This document shows positions 18,603 through 25,978 of a stretch of DNA of 64,000 nucleotides, in pieces (the first letter of the stretch is position 1; every line of letters begins with the position of its first letter). Where the stretch lies: the NCBI RefSeq assembly GCF_024256385.1, contig NZ_JAMLFW010000001.1, forward strand, positions 2,480,001-2,544,000. Reading direction: 5' to 3'. A program made the translations under genes and the position numbers. The notes below the pieces were generated by a model that worked only from the letters and a program-made list of their open reading frames with translations, was not told the DNA's origin and ran no database searches. Source of the DNA: Anatilimnocola floriformis (lineage in GTDB: Bacteria > Planctomycetota > Planctomycetia > Pirellulales > Pirellulaceae).

Positions 18603-19481
18603 CTACTGCGAAGCCGTTTCGCTCTCTGCGGCAGCGCCAGGCTCAGACATTGGCGGCAGGGATTTCAAAAATAGCCCTAGCAATTCGCGATACTCCTTAG
18701 GATCGCCATCGTTGTGCCCGAGGCCTTTGTTCACAAAAAACTGCTTCGGGCCCACAGCAGCGGCGTGCAACTTCTTTCCCAGCTCAAATGGCACCACGGA
18801 ATCGTTGTCACCGTGACTTTGCAGCAGCGGACCTTGGTACTGCGTGATTCGTGCGACCGAGTTGTATCGATTGCGCATCAGCCAGCGGACAGGGAAAATC
18901 GGATAGTGAAAGGCCGCCGCATCGGGCAGCGAGGTGAAGGTGTTTTGCAGAATGAGGCCGCGGGCGCCATTTCGCGCAGCGAGATCCACCGCCACGCCGC
19001 CGCCGAGCGAACGCCCCATGAGCACGACTTCGTTCGGTTTGATCTTCGCTCGTTTCGCCAACCACTGCTGAGCCGCATCCCCATCGGCGAGGATCCCTTT
19101 TTCATGCGGCGAGCCTTGGCTCCGGCCATAGCCGCGGTAGTCGAAGGCAAAAATGTTGATCTGGTAGCGATCGCTAAGGCCGGCCAAATATTCGCCGAGG
19201 TAAGACACGTTTTCGCCGTTGCCGTGGCAATACAGCAGATAGGCCTGCGGTTGCTGAACCTCGTGATACCAGCCGTTGAGCTGCGTGCCGTCTGCCGATT
19301 GAAAGTCGACATTCTCCCAACCGTGCGCTTTCGCTGATTTCCAATCGCCGACGGGATATTGCGGCGCGGGATAAATCAGTTGCGTTTCCATCCAAAGCAA
19401 CATCAGGATTACCGTCAGATAAGCGACAGCGAAGAATCGCACCATGACCCATGCGACTCGCCAGTTAGATACTTTTGCCAT
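18603..19481 (-). CDS. Membrane-anchored alpha/beta hydrolase
   Basis: 292 residues from the ATG at 19481, preceded by a GAGGAAG Shine-Dalgarno; a longer frame to 19679 has no support. An N-terminal TM anchor lies at about 10-30 (AWVMVRFFAVAYLTVILMLL). The hydrolase core has CHGNGEN near 85, FDYRGYGRS near 113, nucleophile elbow GRSLGGG (Ser about 158), acid HGDNDSVVP and His in GLGHNDG. It resembles Bem46/YtmA-like serine hydrolases. It is divergent from PSCyt/DUF1501 pair 2. Substrate unknown. Confidence 0.88.
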   Translation of the reverse strand: MAKVSNWRVAWVMVRFFAVAYLTVILMLLWMETQLIYPAPQYPVGDWKSAKAHGWENVDFQSADGTQLNGWYHEVQQPQAYLLYCHGNGENVSYLGEYLAGLSDRYQINIFAFDYRGYGRSQGSPHEKGILADGDAAQQWLAKRAKIKPNEVVLMGRSLGGGVAVDLAARNGARGLILQNTFTSLPDAAAFHYPIFPVRWLMRNRYNSVARITQYQGPLLQSHGDNDSVVPFELGKKLHAAAVGPKQFFVNKGLGHNDGDPKEYRELLGLFLKSLPPMSEPGAAAESETASQ

Positions 19482-19639
19482 GGTTGCATCTTCCTCTGTG
19501 GTGCTCTGCGAGACAACGACCGACGTTGCCGGTCGCGGGCGCAGCAAGTTAGACTGGCGAGATTCCCACCTGTGTTTTTGCCGGTAGTGCCCGCGTTTGT
19601 CGGGAGTAGCCGGTTCGCTCTCCGGCCCGAGGCTTGTCG

Positions 19640-22600
19640 ATGATTCGCCCGTCGCATGCTCTGTCTCTTGCTCTCGCAATCTTTGCCAGCGTTAGCGCGG
19701 CTGCGGAGGAAAAACCGGCTCAGCCAGAGTTCGATCCGGCCCATGCCGAAAAGATGCAGGAAGGCCTGTCCCTCTTCAAACAAGTTGTTCGTCCGATCCT
19801 CATTAAATATTGCATCGATTGTCACGGCGGCGACGAGGTGCAGTCGGGCTTTGACCTGGCCACGCGAAAAGGTCTGCTGCGCGGCGGTGCAAAAGGACCA
19901 GCCGTTGCCATCGGCAAGGCGGTCGACAGCAATCTCGTCCGCTTTATCAGCCGTAAGGAAAAGCCGTTCATGCCCGAAGGCGGCGATCAACTGCCGGCTG
20001 CGGAGATCGACGCCATCGCCAAATGGATCGACCTGGGCGCTCCTTACGACAAGCCGCTCGTCGACAAACCGCGCGATCCCGATTCGTGGACGGCGACCGT
20101 CGTTCCCGACAAGGCCCGCGAGTTCTGGTCGTTTCAGCCGCTGAAACGCGTAGCACCGCCGGCTGTGAAAAACACTGCCTGGCCGCGGAACGATGTCGAT
20201 CGCTTCGTCCTCGCTCGTGCCGAGGAAAAAGGACTGACTCCGAGTGCCCCAGCGAAAAAGTATGTGTTGCTGCGCCGCGCTTACTTCGATCTCATCGGTC
20301 TGCCACCGACGCCGGAGGAAGTGGATGCGTTCTTGAAAGATGAAAGTCCACAGGCCTTTGAAAAAATGATCGATCGTTTGCTCGACAGTCCGCACTACGG
20401 TGAACGTTGGGGCCGCCATTGGCTCGACACGGCGCGGTTCGCCGAAAGTCACGGCTTCGAACAAGACTACGATCGGCCCTTCGCGTTTCATTATCGCGAC
20501 TTTGTGATCAAGGCGCTGAATCAAGACTTGCCCTACGACCAGTTCGTCCGCTGGCAACTCGCCGGTGATGAAATCGCGCCCGACGAACCCCTCGCGCAAA
20601 TGGCGACCGGTTTTCTCGGCGCTGGTGTATTTCCCACGCAGATCACGGCCAACGAAGTCGAAAAATCGCGCTACGACGCGCTCGACGACATGGCAGCCAC
20701 CACGGGCAGCGCGCTCCTCGGTCTTTCGATCGGCTGCGCTCGTTGCCACGATCACAAATTCGATCCGATTCCGGCGGCCGACTATTACCGCTTCGTTGCC
20801 ACATTCGCTACAACGGTTCGCAGCAACGTCGATATCAATCTCAAACCCGCAGAATACGAAGCCGCGAAAAAGGCCTTCGATGCCGAGCACGCGCCGTTCA
20901 TCGCCGCGCGGGAGAGGTTTGAAAAGGAACAGCTTCCGGCCCGCTTCGAACAATGGGAACAAACGGCTGGCAAGAAAATCAACACCACGGAGAAGTGGCA
21001 GATCCTGAGCGTGAAAGAAGCCAAGTCGAAAGGCAAAGCCACACTCACGCCGCAGCCCGATGGCTCGCTGCTCGCGAGTGGCACGAACCCTGATTTCGAT
21101 GCTTACACGATCGAAGTGGAACTGCCGGTCGGCACCTATCACGGTTTGCGCGTCGAAGGACTCGCCGATCCATCGCTGAAAAAGAACGGCCCGGGCCGAG
21201 CAGATAACGGCAACTTCGCTCTCACCAATTTGACGGTCGTTTGCAAAACGCCGGACGCGGCCGATAGATCGCTGACGTTGCAAAATCCGCAAGCCACGTT
21301 CGAACAGAAACCCAGCTTGTTGGTGAAGTACACGATCGACGCCGACAAAAAATCGGCCTGGGCCGTCGATCCCGAATTCGGCAAGGATCACGCTGCCGTG
21401 TACGAACTGAGCGAACCGCTGGTCGTCGAGAAATCTGCGTCGCTCGTCTTCACGCTCGAGTTCAACAATAACAACAAGCACAGCCTCGGCCGGCCGCGAT
21501 TTGCCGCGACCACGTTGCCGCCGCCGCTCACGCTCGATAAAGGTGGACTGCCAGCCGGCATTGGCGCAGCGTTAACGACGGCCCCTAAGGATCGTAGCGA
21601 CAAGCAACAGCAACAACTGCTCGCCTGGTATCGCCCGCAAGACGCCGCATGGAACAAGCTCAACCAAGCCGAAAAGGAACATGCCAAGAAAACGCCACAG
21701 CCTAATGTTGTGAAGGTGATGGTCTGCAGCGAAGGAGTCACGCCGATTCGGCATCACACGCAAGGAGCGGATTTTTTCAACGAGACATACTTTCTTAAAC
21801 GCGGTGACAACGAACAAAAGATGGGCGTCGCTTCGCCTAGCTTTTTGCAAGTGCTGATGACATCGCCCGACCGCGAAAAGCATTGGCAACAAGCACCGCC
21901 GGCCGGCGCGAAGACATCTTACCGCCGCACCGCCCTCGCCCATTGGATCACCGATACCAACCAAGGCGCCGGCCATCTGCTCGCCCGCGTCATGGTCAAT
22001 CGCCTCTGGCACCACCATTTCGGCCGTGGCCTGGTTTCGACGCCTAATGACTTCGGCGTGCAAGGACAAAAACCGACTCATCCCGAACTGCTCGATTGGC
22101 TCGCCACGGAACTGCAGGCCCGCGGCTGGAAACTGAAGTCGATGCACAAACTCATCATGACGAGCTCGGCCTACCAGCAGGCCAGCACGTTCGACGCTGC
22201 CGATGCTAAGCTTGACCCGGAAAATCAATTCCTCTGGCGATTCTCGCCGCATCGGATGGAAGCCGAAATCGTCCGCGACAATCTGCTCGCGGTGAGCGGC
22301 CGCCTCGACCGCACGCAGTTCGGCGCCGGCACGCTTGACGAGTCGCATCTCCGCCGCAGCGTTTATTTCATGATCAAGCGCAGCAAGCTCGTGCCGATGA
22401 TGCAGCTCTTTGATCAGCCCGAACCGCTGGTGAGTGTCGGCGGTCGCCCCAGCACCACGATCGCGCCGCAAGCGCTGATGTTTATCAACAATCCACAAGT
22501 TCGGGCCTCCGCCCACGCGTTAGCCAAACAGCTGATCGCCCAAGAGGACAATACGCCCGCTGCCCAGGTTCGCCGTGCTTATCTGCAATCGATCGGCCGC

Positions 22601-22756
22601 ACGCCGGACGAAGGAGAGCTCACCGAAGCGACTGCGTTTCTCACCGAACAAGCGAAGTCGTACACGACTGACAACAAACCCAACGCCGCGGAGTTGGCCC
22701 TCGCTGATCTGTGCCAAGTGCTGTTTGGGTTGAATGAGTTTGTGTATGTAGAGTAA
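19640..22756 (+). CDS. PSCyt1/DUF1549/DUF1553 exported haem-motif protein (pair 2)
   Basis: 1038 residues. The ATG at 19640 directly begins a Sec signal peptide (MIRPSHALSLALAIFASVSA); the TTG at 19634 is a weaker alternative. It contains an N-terminal planctomycete cytochrome c domain with CIDCHGG near residue 59 (haem attachment) and a C-terminal-type MPEGGDQL loop. DUF1549 follows ([20 protein letters not shown]) with CARCHDHKFDP near 365, then a middle beta domain and DUF1553 (VMVNRLWHHHFGRGLVSTPN; RPSTTIAPQALMFINNPQ). It is translated just before the DUF1501 partner. Probably periplasmic, redox-linked; substrate unknown. Confidence 0.95.
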   Translation: MIRPSHALSLALAIFASVSAAAEEKPAQPEFDPAHAEKMQEGLSLFKQVVRPILIKYCIDCHGGDEVQSGFDLATRKGLLRGGAKGPAVAIGKAVDSNLVRFISRKEKPFMPEGGDQLPAAEIDAIAKWIDLGAPYDKPLVDKPRDPDSWTATVVPDKAREFWSFQPLKRVAPPAVKNTAWPRNDVDRFVLARAEEKGLTPSAPAKKYVLLRRAYFDLIGLPPTPEEVDAFLKDESPQAFEKMIDRLLDSPHYGERWGRHWLDTARFAESHGFEQDYDRPFAFHYRDFVIKALNQDLPYDQFVRWQLAGDEIAPDEPLAQMATGFLGAGVFPTQITANEVEKSRYDALDDMAATTGSALLGLSIGCARCHDHKFDPIPAADYYRFVATFATTVRSNVDINLKPAEYEAAKKAFDAEHAPFIAARERFEKEQLPARFEQWEQTAGKKINTTEKWQILSVKEAKSKGKATLTPQPDGSLLASGTNPDFDAYTIEVELPVGTYHGLRVEGLADPSLKKNGPGRADNGNFALTNLTVVCKTPDAADRSLTLQNPQATFEQKPSLLVKYTIDADKKSAWAVDPEFGKDHAAVYELSEPLVVEKSASLVFTLEFNNNNKHSLGRPRFAATTLPPPLTLDKGGLPAGIGAALTTAPKDRSDKQQQQLLAWYRPQDAAWNKLNQAEKEHAKKTPQPNVVKVMVCSEGVTPIRHHTQGADFFNETYFLKRGDNEQKMGVASPSFLQVLMTSPDREKHWQQAPPAGAKTSYRRTALAHWITDTNQGAGHLLARVMVNRLWHHHFGRGLVSTPNDFGVQGQKPTHPELLDWLATELQARGWKLKSMHKLIMTSSAYQQASTFDAADAKLDPENQFLWRFSPHRMEAEIVRDNLLAVSGRLDRTQFGAGTLDESHLRRSVYFMIKRSKLVPMMQLFDQPEPLVSVGGRPSTTIAPQALMFINNPQVRASAHALAKQLIAQEDNTPAAQVRRAYLQSIGRTPDEGELTEATAFLTEQAKSYTTDNKPNAAELALADLCQVLFGLNEFVYVE

Positions 22757-22795
22757 GGAATGCCCGATCACACGCGCAACATTCGGGGATACAAG

Positions 22796-24262
22796 ATGAA
22801 GCCAAATCCGATCTTCTCCCGTCGTCACTTCCTCGCTAGCGCAGGCGGTGGCGCTGGCATGCTCGCGCTCGCCTCACTCCTCGCCAGCGAAGGCTTGCTG
22901 AGCCGCGTTTCGGCCGCTGAGTCTGCAACCAATCCGCCCAGTGGCAGTTTGAATCCCCTCGCCGCCCATCCAGGCCATTTCGCCGCGAAGGCCAAGAGCG
23001 TCATTTGGCTGTTTATGAACGGCGGGCCGAGTCAGGTCGATACCTGGGACTACAAGCCTGAGCTGGAAAAGCGCGACGGGCAGGAGCTGAAGGGGTTTGA
23101 TAAGAACACCGGCTTTTTCACGGGGCAGGTCGGGCCGGTGATGAAGTCGCCGTTCAAGTTTGCTCAGCATGGCGACAGCGGCGCGTGGGTCAGCGAGATC
23201 TTCCCCGGCATGGCCAAGCATGTCGACGACATGGCCTTCATCCACTCGTGCTACACCGGCTCGAACAATCACAGCCCCGCGCTGTTCATGATCAACACGG
23301 GCCTGGCCAAGATGGGCTATCCCTGCGTCGGCTCGTGGGCGACGTACGGCCTTGGCAGCGAGAGCCAAAGCTTGCCGGCGTTCGTCGCGATGACCGATCC
23401 GCTGGGCCGCGGCTTGCCGAAGGGTTATTCGCAAAACTGGGGCGCGGGTTTTTTGCCGAGCGTCTTTCAAGGAACCTGGCTCAAGCCCAGCGGCGATGCG
23501 ATCGACAATCTCAACCGGCCTGCTGATCAGGGTGACAAGCAGCAGCGAGCCGCGCTTGATTTGCTCGCGAAGCTGAATAAGAAAGCTCTCGCCGAACGGC
23601 CACACGAAGCCGAGCTCGCCGCGCGGATTGAGAGCTTTGAGCTCGCCTATCGCATGCAGCTTGCGGCGCCCGAAGCCATCGATGTGAATCTTGAATCGGC
23701 CGACACGCAGAAGATGTACGGCATCGGCGACAAGCGCTGCGACCACTTCGCCAAGCAATGCCTCATGGCTCGCCGCCTCGTCGAGCGCGGCGTGCGGTTC
23801 GTGCAGATCTATTCCGGCGGCATGGAGAACGAGCGGAGCTGGGACGGCCATCAAAACATCAAGGACAACCATTCGCAGTTCGCCGGCGAAACCGACACGC
23901 CGATCGCGGCCCTCCTCGCCGACCTGAAGCAGCGCGGCCTGCTCGACAGCACGCTCGTCATTTGGGGCGGCGAGTTCGGCCGCTTGCCCATCGTGCAAAC
24001 CGGCGGCACGGGCCGCGACCACAACCCGCACGCCTTCACCTACTGGCTCGCCGGCGGCGGTGCGAAAGGCGGCGTGCATTACGGCAGCACCGACGAAATC
24101 GGCCACAAAGCCGTCGAAAATCGCGTACAAGTGAACGACCTGCACGCGACCATCCTTCACCTCCTCGGCCTCGACCACACTCGCCTCACCTTCCGCATGA
24201 ACGGCCGCGACTTCCGCCTGACGGACGTGGCGGGGCATGTGGTTAAGGAAGTCTTGGGGTGA
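22796..24262 (+). CDS. DUF1501 Tat-exported protein (pair 2)
   Basis: About 488 residues. I prefer the ATG at 22796 (GGGGA about 7 bases upstream), because it puts the twin-arginine signal SRRHFLASAGGGAGM right at the N-terminus; an in-frame ATG at 22760 is the alternative. DUF1501 blocks are clear: SVIWLFMNGGPSQVDTWDYK, LARRLVERGVRFVQIYSGG-like segment, VIWGGEFGRLP, GRDHNPHAFTYWLAGGG and a C-terminal RDFRLTDVAGHVV. It is the operon partner of the preceding PSCyt1 gene. This is the longer DUF1501 subtype, shared with the protein of pair 3. Confidence 0.94.
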   Translation: MKPNPIFSRRHFLASAGGGAGMLALASLLASEGLLSRVSAAESATNPPSGSLNPLAAHPGHFAAKAKSVIWLFMNGGPSQVDTWDYKPELEKRDGQELKGFDKNTGFFTGQVGPVMKSPFKFAQHGDSGAWVSEIFPGMAKHVDDMAFIHSCYTGSNNHSPALFMINTGLAKMGYPCVGSWATYGLGSESQSLPAFVAMTDPLGRGLPKGYSQNWGAGFLPSVFQGTWLKPSGDAIDNLNRPADQGDKQQRAALDLLAKLNKKALAERPHEAELAARIESFELAYRMQLAAPEAIDVNLESADTQKMYGIGDKRCDHFAKQCLMARRLVERGVRFVQIYSGGMENERSWDGHQNIKDNHSQFAGETDTPIAALLADLKQRGLLDSTLVIWGGEFGRLPIVQTGGTGRDHNPHAFTYWLAGGGAKGGVHYGSTDEIGHKAVENRVQVNDLHATILHLLGLDHTRLTFRMNGRDFRLTDVAGHVVKEVLG

Positions 24263-24278
24263 TGCGTTTCTTATAAAC

Positions 24279-24301
24279 GCCCTCGGCCCTATGCCGGGGG
24301 C
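24279..24301 (+). terminator. GC-rich hairpin after pair 2
   Basis: GCCCTCGGC (24279-24287) pairs with GCCGGGGGC (24293-24301) around a 5-nt loop, with one G-U pair, 16 bases after the DUF1501 stop codon. There is no U-tract directly after, so terminator function is tentative. Confidence 0.4.
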
Positions 24302-24331
24302 TTGCTGGCTTTTGCACTACACTGCCGCCAT

Positions 24332-25048
24332 ATGGCCAACCCCAACGAATGGCTGTTTTTCGCTTACCGCAGTCCCTACGGCAACCAGTTCCTGCTGAGC
24401 ACCGTAGGGCGTGCCGATCGCGAACCGAACCAGAAGGGCTATCTCCTCGCCACCGGTCAGCAGGTGGAATGGCGCTGGCCGTTCTCGATCGGTTCGACCA
24501 GAGAAACCTGGACCGAGCGCGAGGAAAGACGGGCTCGTGAAATCGCGATCTGGTTTCAAGAATGCGAATTCAACGTGCCGATTCGCGAGAAAGAATTCCT
24601 AATCTCCACCGTTCCGGGCCAGCAATATCAGCAGGGCGTGCGAGGCGTTTTCACGTCACTGTCGGTCGCACAACTGGCTTCGTTTCATTTCCGCCTGCTG
24701 GAAGAGCGAGTCGATTTAGAGTTGCGGCAATCTCTTGTCGATTTGCAACGCGCAACCAATTCTCCAAATACCGACCTGTTGACGCCCGATGCCACCATCG
24801 AACTCGCCCACAGCGTCGAGCTTCGGGCGGGAGACTACGTGCCTGTCACCTTGGGACCGAATGCTCCGCCAGCCTGCCTCGCGATTCGCAAGTTGGAGGC
24901 GAATGGAGAATTTGAAGGCGAACTCTTTTCCACGTACGAAACGCCGGTCGGCGAAAGTGAGTTGTGTTCCGAAGAAGCCGGCAAAATCAACGGCGTCTTC
25001 TCCAGGATCTCGGCGGTCATCGGCCATATCGAGGTCCTGGCTCGCTAA
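24332..25048 (+). CDS. Hypothetical protein, 238 residues
   Basis: From the ATG at 24332 (MANPNEWLFFAYRSPYGNQF) this is a soluble, mixed alpha/beta-looking protein with no signal peptide or TM segment. A TTG-initiated extension to 24302 would overlap the terminator-like hairpin region and is less likely. Its codon use fits the neighbourhood. I do not recognise a domain. It stands alone between the pair 2 DUF1501 gene and the CdiI-like gene. Confidence 0.65.
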   Translation: MANPNEWLFFAYRSPYGNQFLLSTVGRADREPNQKGYLLATGQQVEWRWPFSIGSTRETWTEREERRAREIAIWFQECEFNVPIREKEFLISTVPGQQYQQGVRGVFTSLSVAQLASFHFRLLEERVDLELRQSLVDLQRATNSPNTDLLTPDATIELAHSVELRAGDYVPVTLGPNAPPACLAIRKLEANGEFEGELFSTYETPVGESELCSEEAGKINGVFSRISAVIGHIEVLAR

Positions 25049-25350
25049 TGGACCTTTCCACCAAAATGAGAAACAACACTATACCATTAGATGCGCCGCT
25101 CTGGACAACTTAGGTCCGAGTGCGCAAGAACTTTTGCAACCGCACGCCGAATCGACAGGTAGCCCGACGCGTGAGCGGAAGGGAACTGCGAGTGATCTCT
25201 TCCGTTGGCAACGTGCGGCAGCACCGAAACGGTCGAGTCGCGAGAGCATGAAGAGCCAGGTCAAACTCGCTTCTTCTTGTGCTGTCGCACGTTCGTGAAC
25301 CTCAAGTCTATGCGCACTGCCCCGTCGCCTTACGGCTCGGGCTATCTGGA
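25049..25350. other. Non-coding stretch with a dispersed repeat
   Basis: About 300 bp with no convincing gene. It contains one copy (25157-25177) of a 21-base motif starting AGGTAGCCCGACGCGTGAGC that recurs exactly at 34457-34477. Short frames here are shadows of the repeat. Confidence 0.6.
25157..25177 (+). repeat. Dispersed 21-bp repeat, copy 1
   Basis: Identical over 21 bases to 34457-34477. Both copies are intergenic. Confidence 0.7.
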
Positions 25351-25416
25351 TTACTTCACCGGCCAAACTCGCGCAGAGCCGTCGCGACTGCCGGAGATTA
25401 GCAGAGTGCCGTCGGC
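25351..25416 (-). pseudogene. Second copy of the C-terminal WD40 tail of the kinase gene
   Basis: Read on the minus strand, this fragment encodes ADGTLLISGSRDGSARVWPV, then K and a stop. These 21 residues plus stop are identical to the end of the kinase at 25979-28246. Nine of the 21 codons differ, all synonymously. The rest of the propeller is absent: upstream is the CdiI-like gene, whose 3' end enters this fragment in another frame. I infer the stump of a former paralogous WD40 gene. Confidence 0.8.
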
Positions 25417-25904
25417 GTACATAAGTTTGCCAAGGTCTTCATAGTGACTAAGAGTTCGCGGGGAGTAGTGCAATTCCAGAGATCGACATCATGATCACCG
25501 AGAACTTCAGCAATGGTTTCGTCCGATTGCTTCTCAAGTTCACTGAGTTCAAGAATCAGTGCTCGCTTCTCTGCATGTTTGACTGCTGCGTGAATGGCGT
25601 CCGCGACAGAATTAAATTCAAAGTCAAAGTCTTGGTGCAAGAAGCCACCTAACGCACGGCGGATAGTTGGATACGTTCGCAGATCCGCAAAAGCATCACT
25701 TTTCTCGGCCGGCCCAAGTTCTGACTCCATGCATTGGAAGTAGGGCGCACCTTTACTATCAGCTGCAACTATATATTCCCAACGTTGGTTGGGGCTTTGA
25801 TGGATTGCAATAATGCCAACTTGCTTACCAGCAATGGCGGCTAACTCTGGCCGCGGGGAATTGCATTTCACTGTACCGTAGAGCTTGTATTTTGATTTGC
25901 TCAT
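25398..25904 (-). CDS. CdiI-like contact-dependent inhibition immunity protein (orphan)
   Basis: 168 residues from the ATG at 25904. The C-terminal part matches the CdiI_2-type immunity family by eye: YPTIRRALGGFLHQDFDFEF (the F/Y-HQD-W/F-D signature), then helices ending in TTPRELLVTMKTLANL. The N-terminal 70 residues (KLYGTVKCNSPRPELAAIAG) are not recognised. In the family these proteins neutralise a CdiA or polymorphic toxin domain in the cytoplasm; no toxin gene is visible nearby. The last few codons run into a duplicated kinase tail, which supplies the stop codon, so the 3' end was probably created by a rearrangement. Confidence 0.72.
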   Translation of the reverse strand: MSKSKYKLYGTVKCNSPRPELAAIAGKQVGIIAIHQSPNQRWEYIVAADSKGAPYFQCMESELGPAEKSDAFADLRTYPTIRRALGGFLHQDFDFEFNSVADAIHAAVKHAEKRALILELSELEKQSDETIAEVLGDHDVDLWNCTTPRELLVTMKTLANLCTPTALC

Positions 25905-25942
25905 CTGGCGCAGTGAATTTGAATAGTGCAAAAGCCAGTAAA

Positions 25943-25963
25943 CCCCTGCCGCAGGGACAGGGG
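25943..25963 (-). terminator. Candidate terminator after the kinase gene
   Basis: CCCCTG and CAGGGG (25943-25948 / 25958-25963) form a short hairpin 16 bases past the kinase stop on the minus strand, followed by TTTA. It is weak and short. Confidence 0.35.
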
Positions 25964-25978
25964 CGTTTTGATCGAACG

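Noticed and set aside
19415-21481. Long minus-strand open frame (688 codons)
   Set aside because: Antisense of the PSCyt gene of pair 2; low-complexity charged peptide with no family features.
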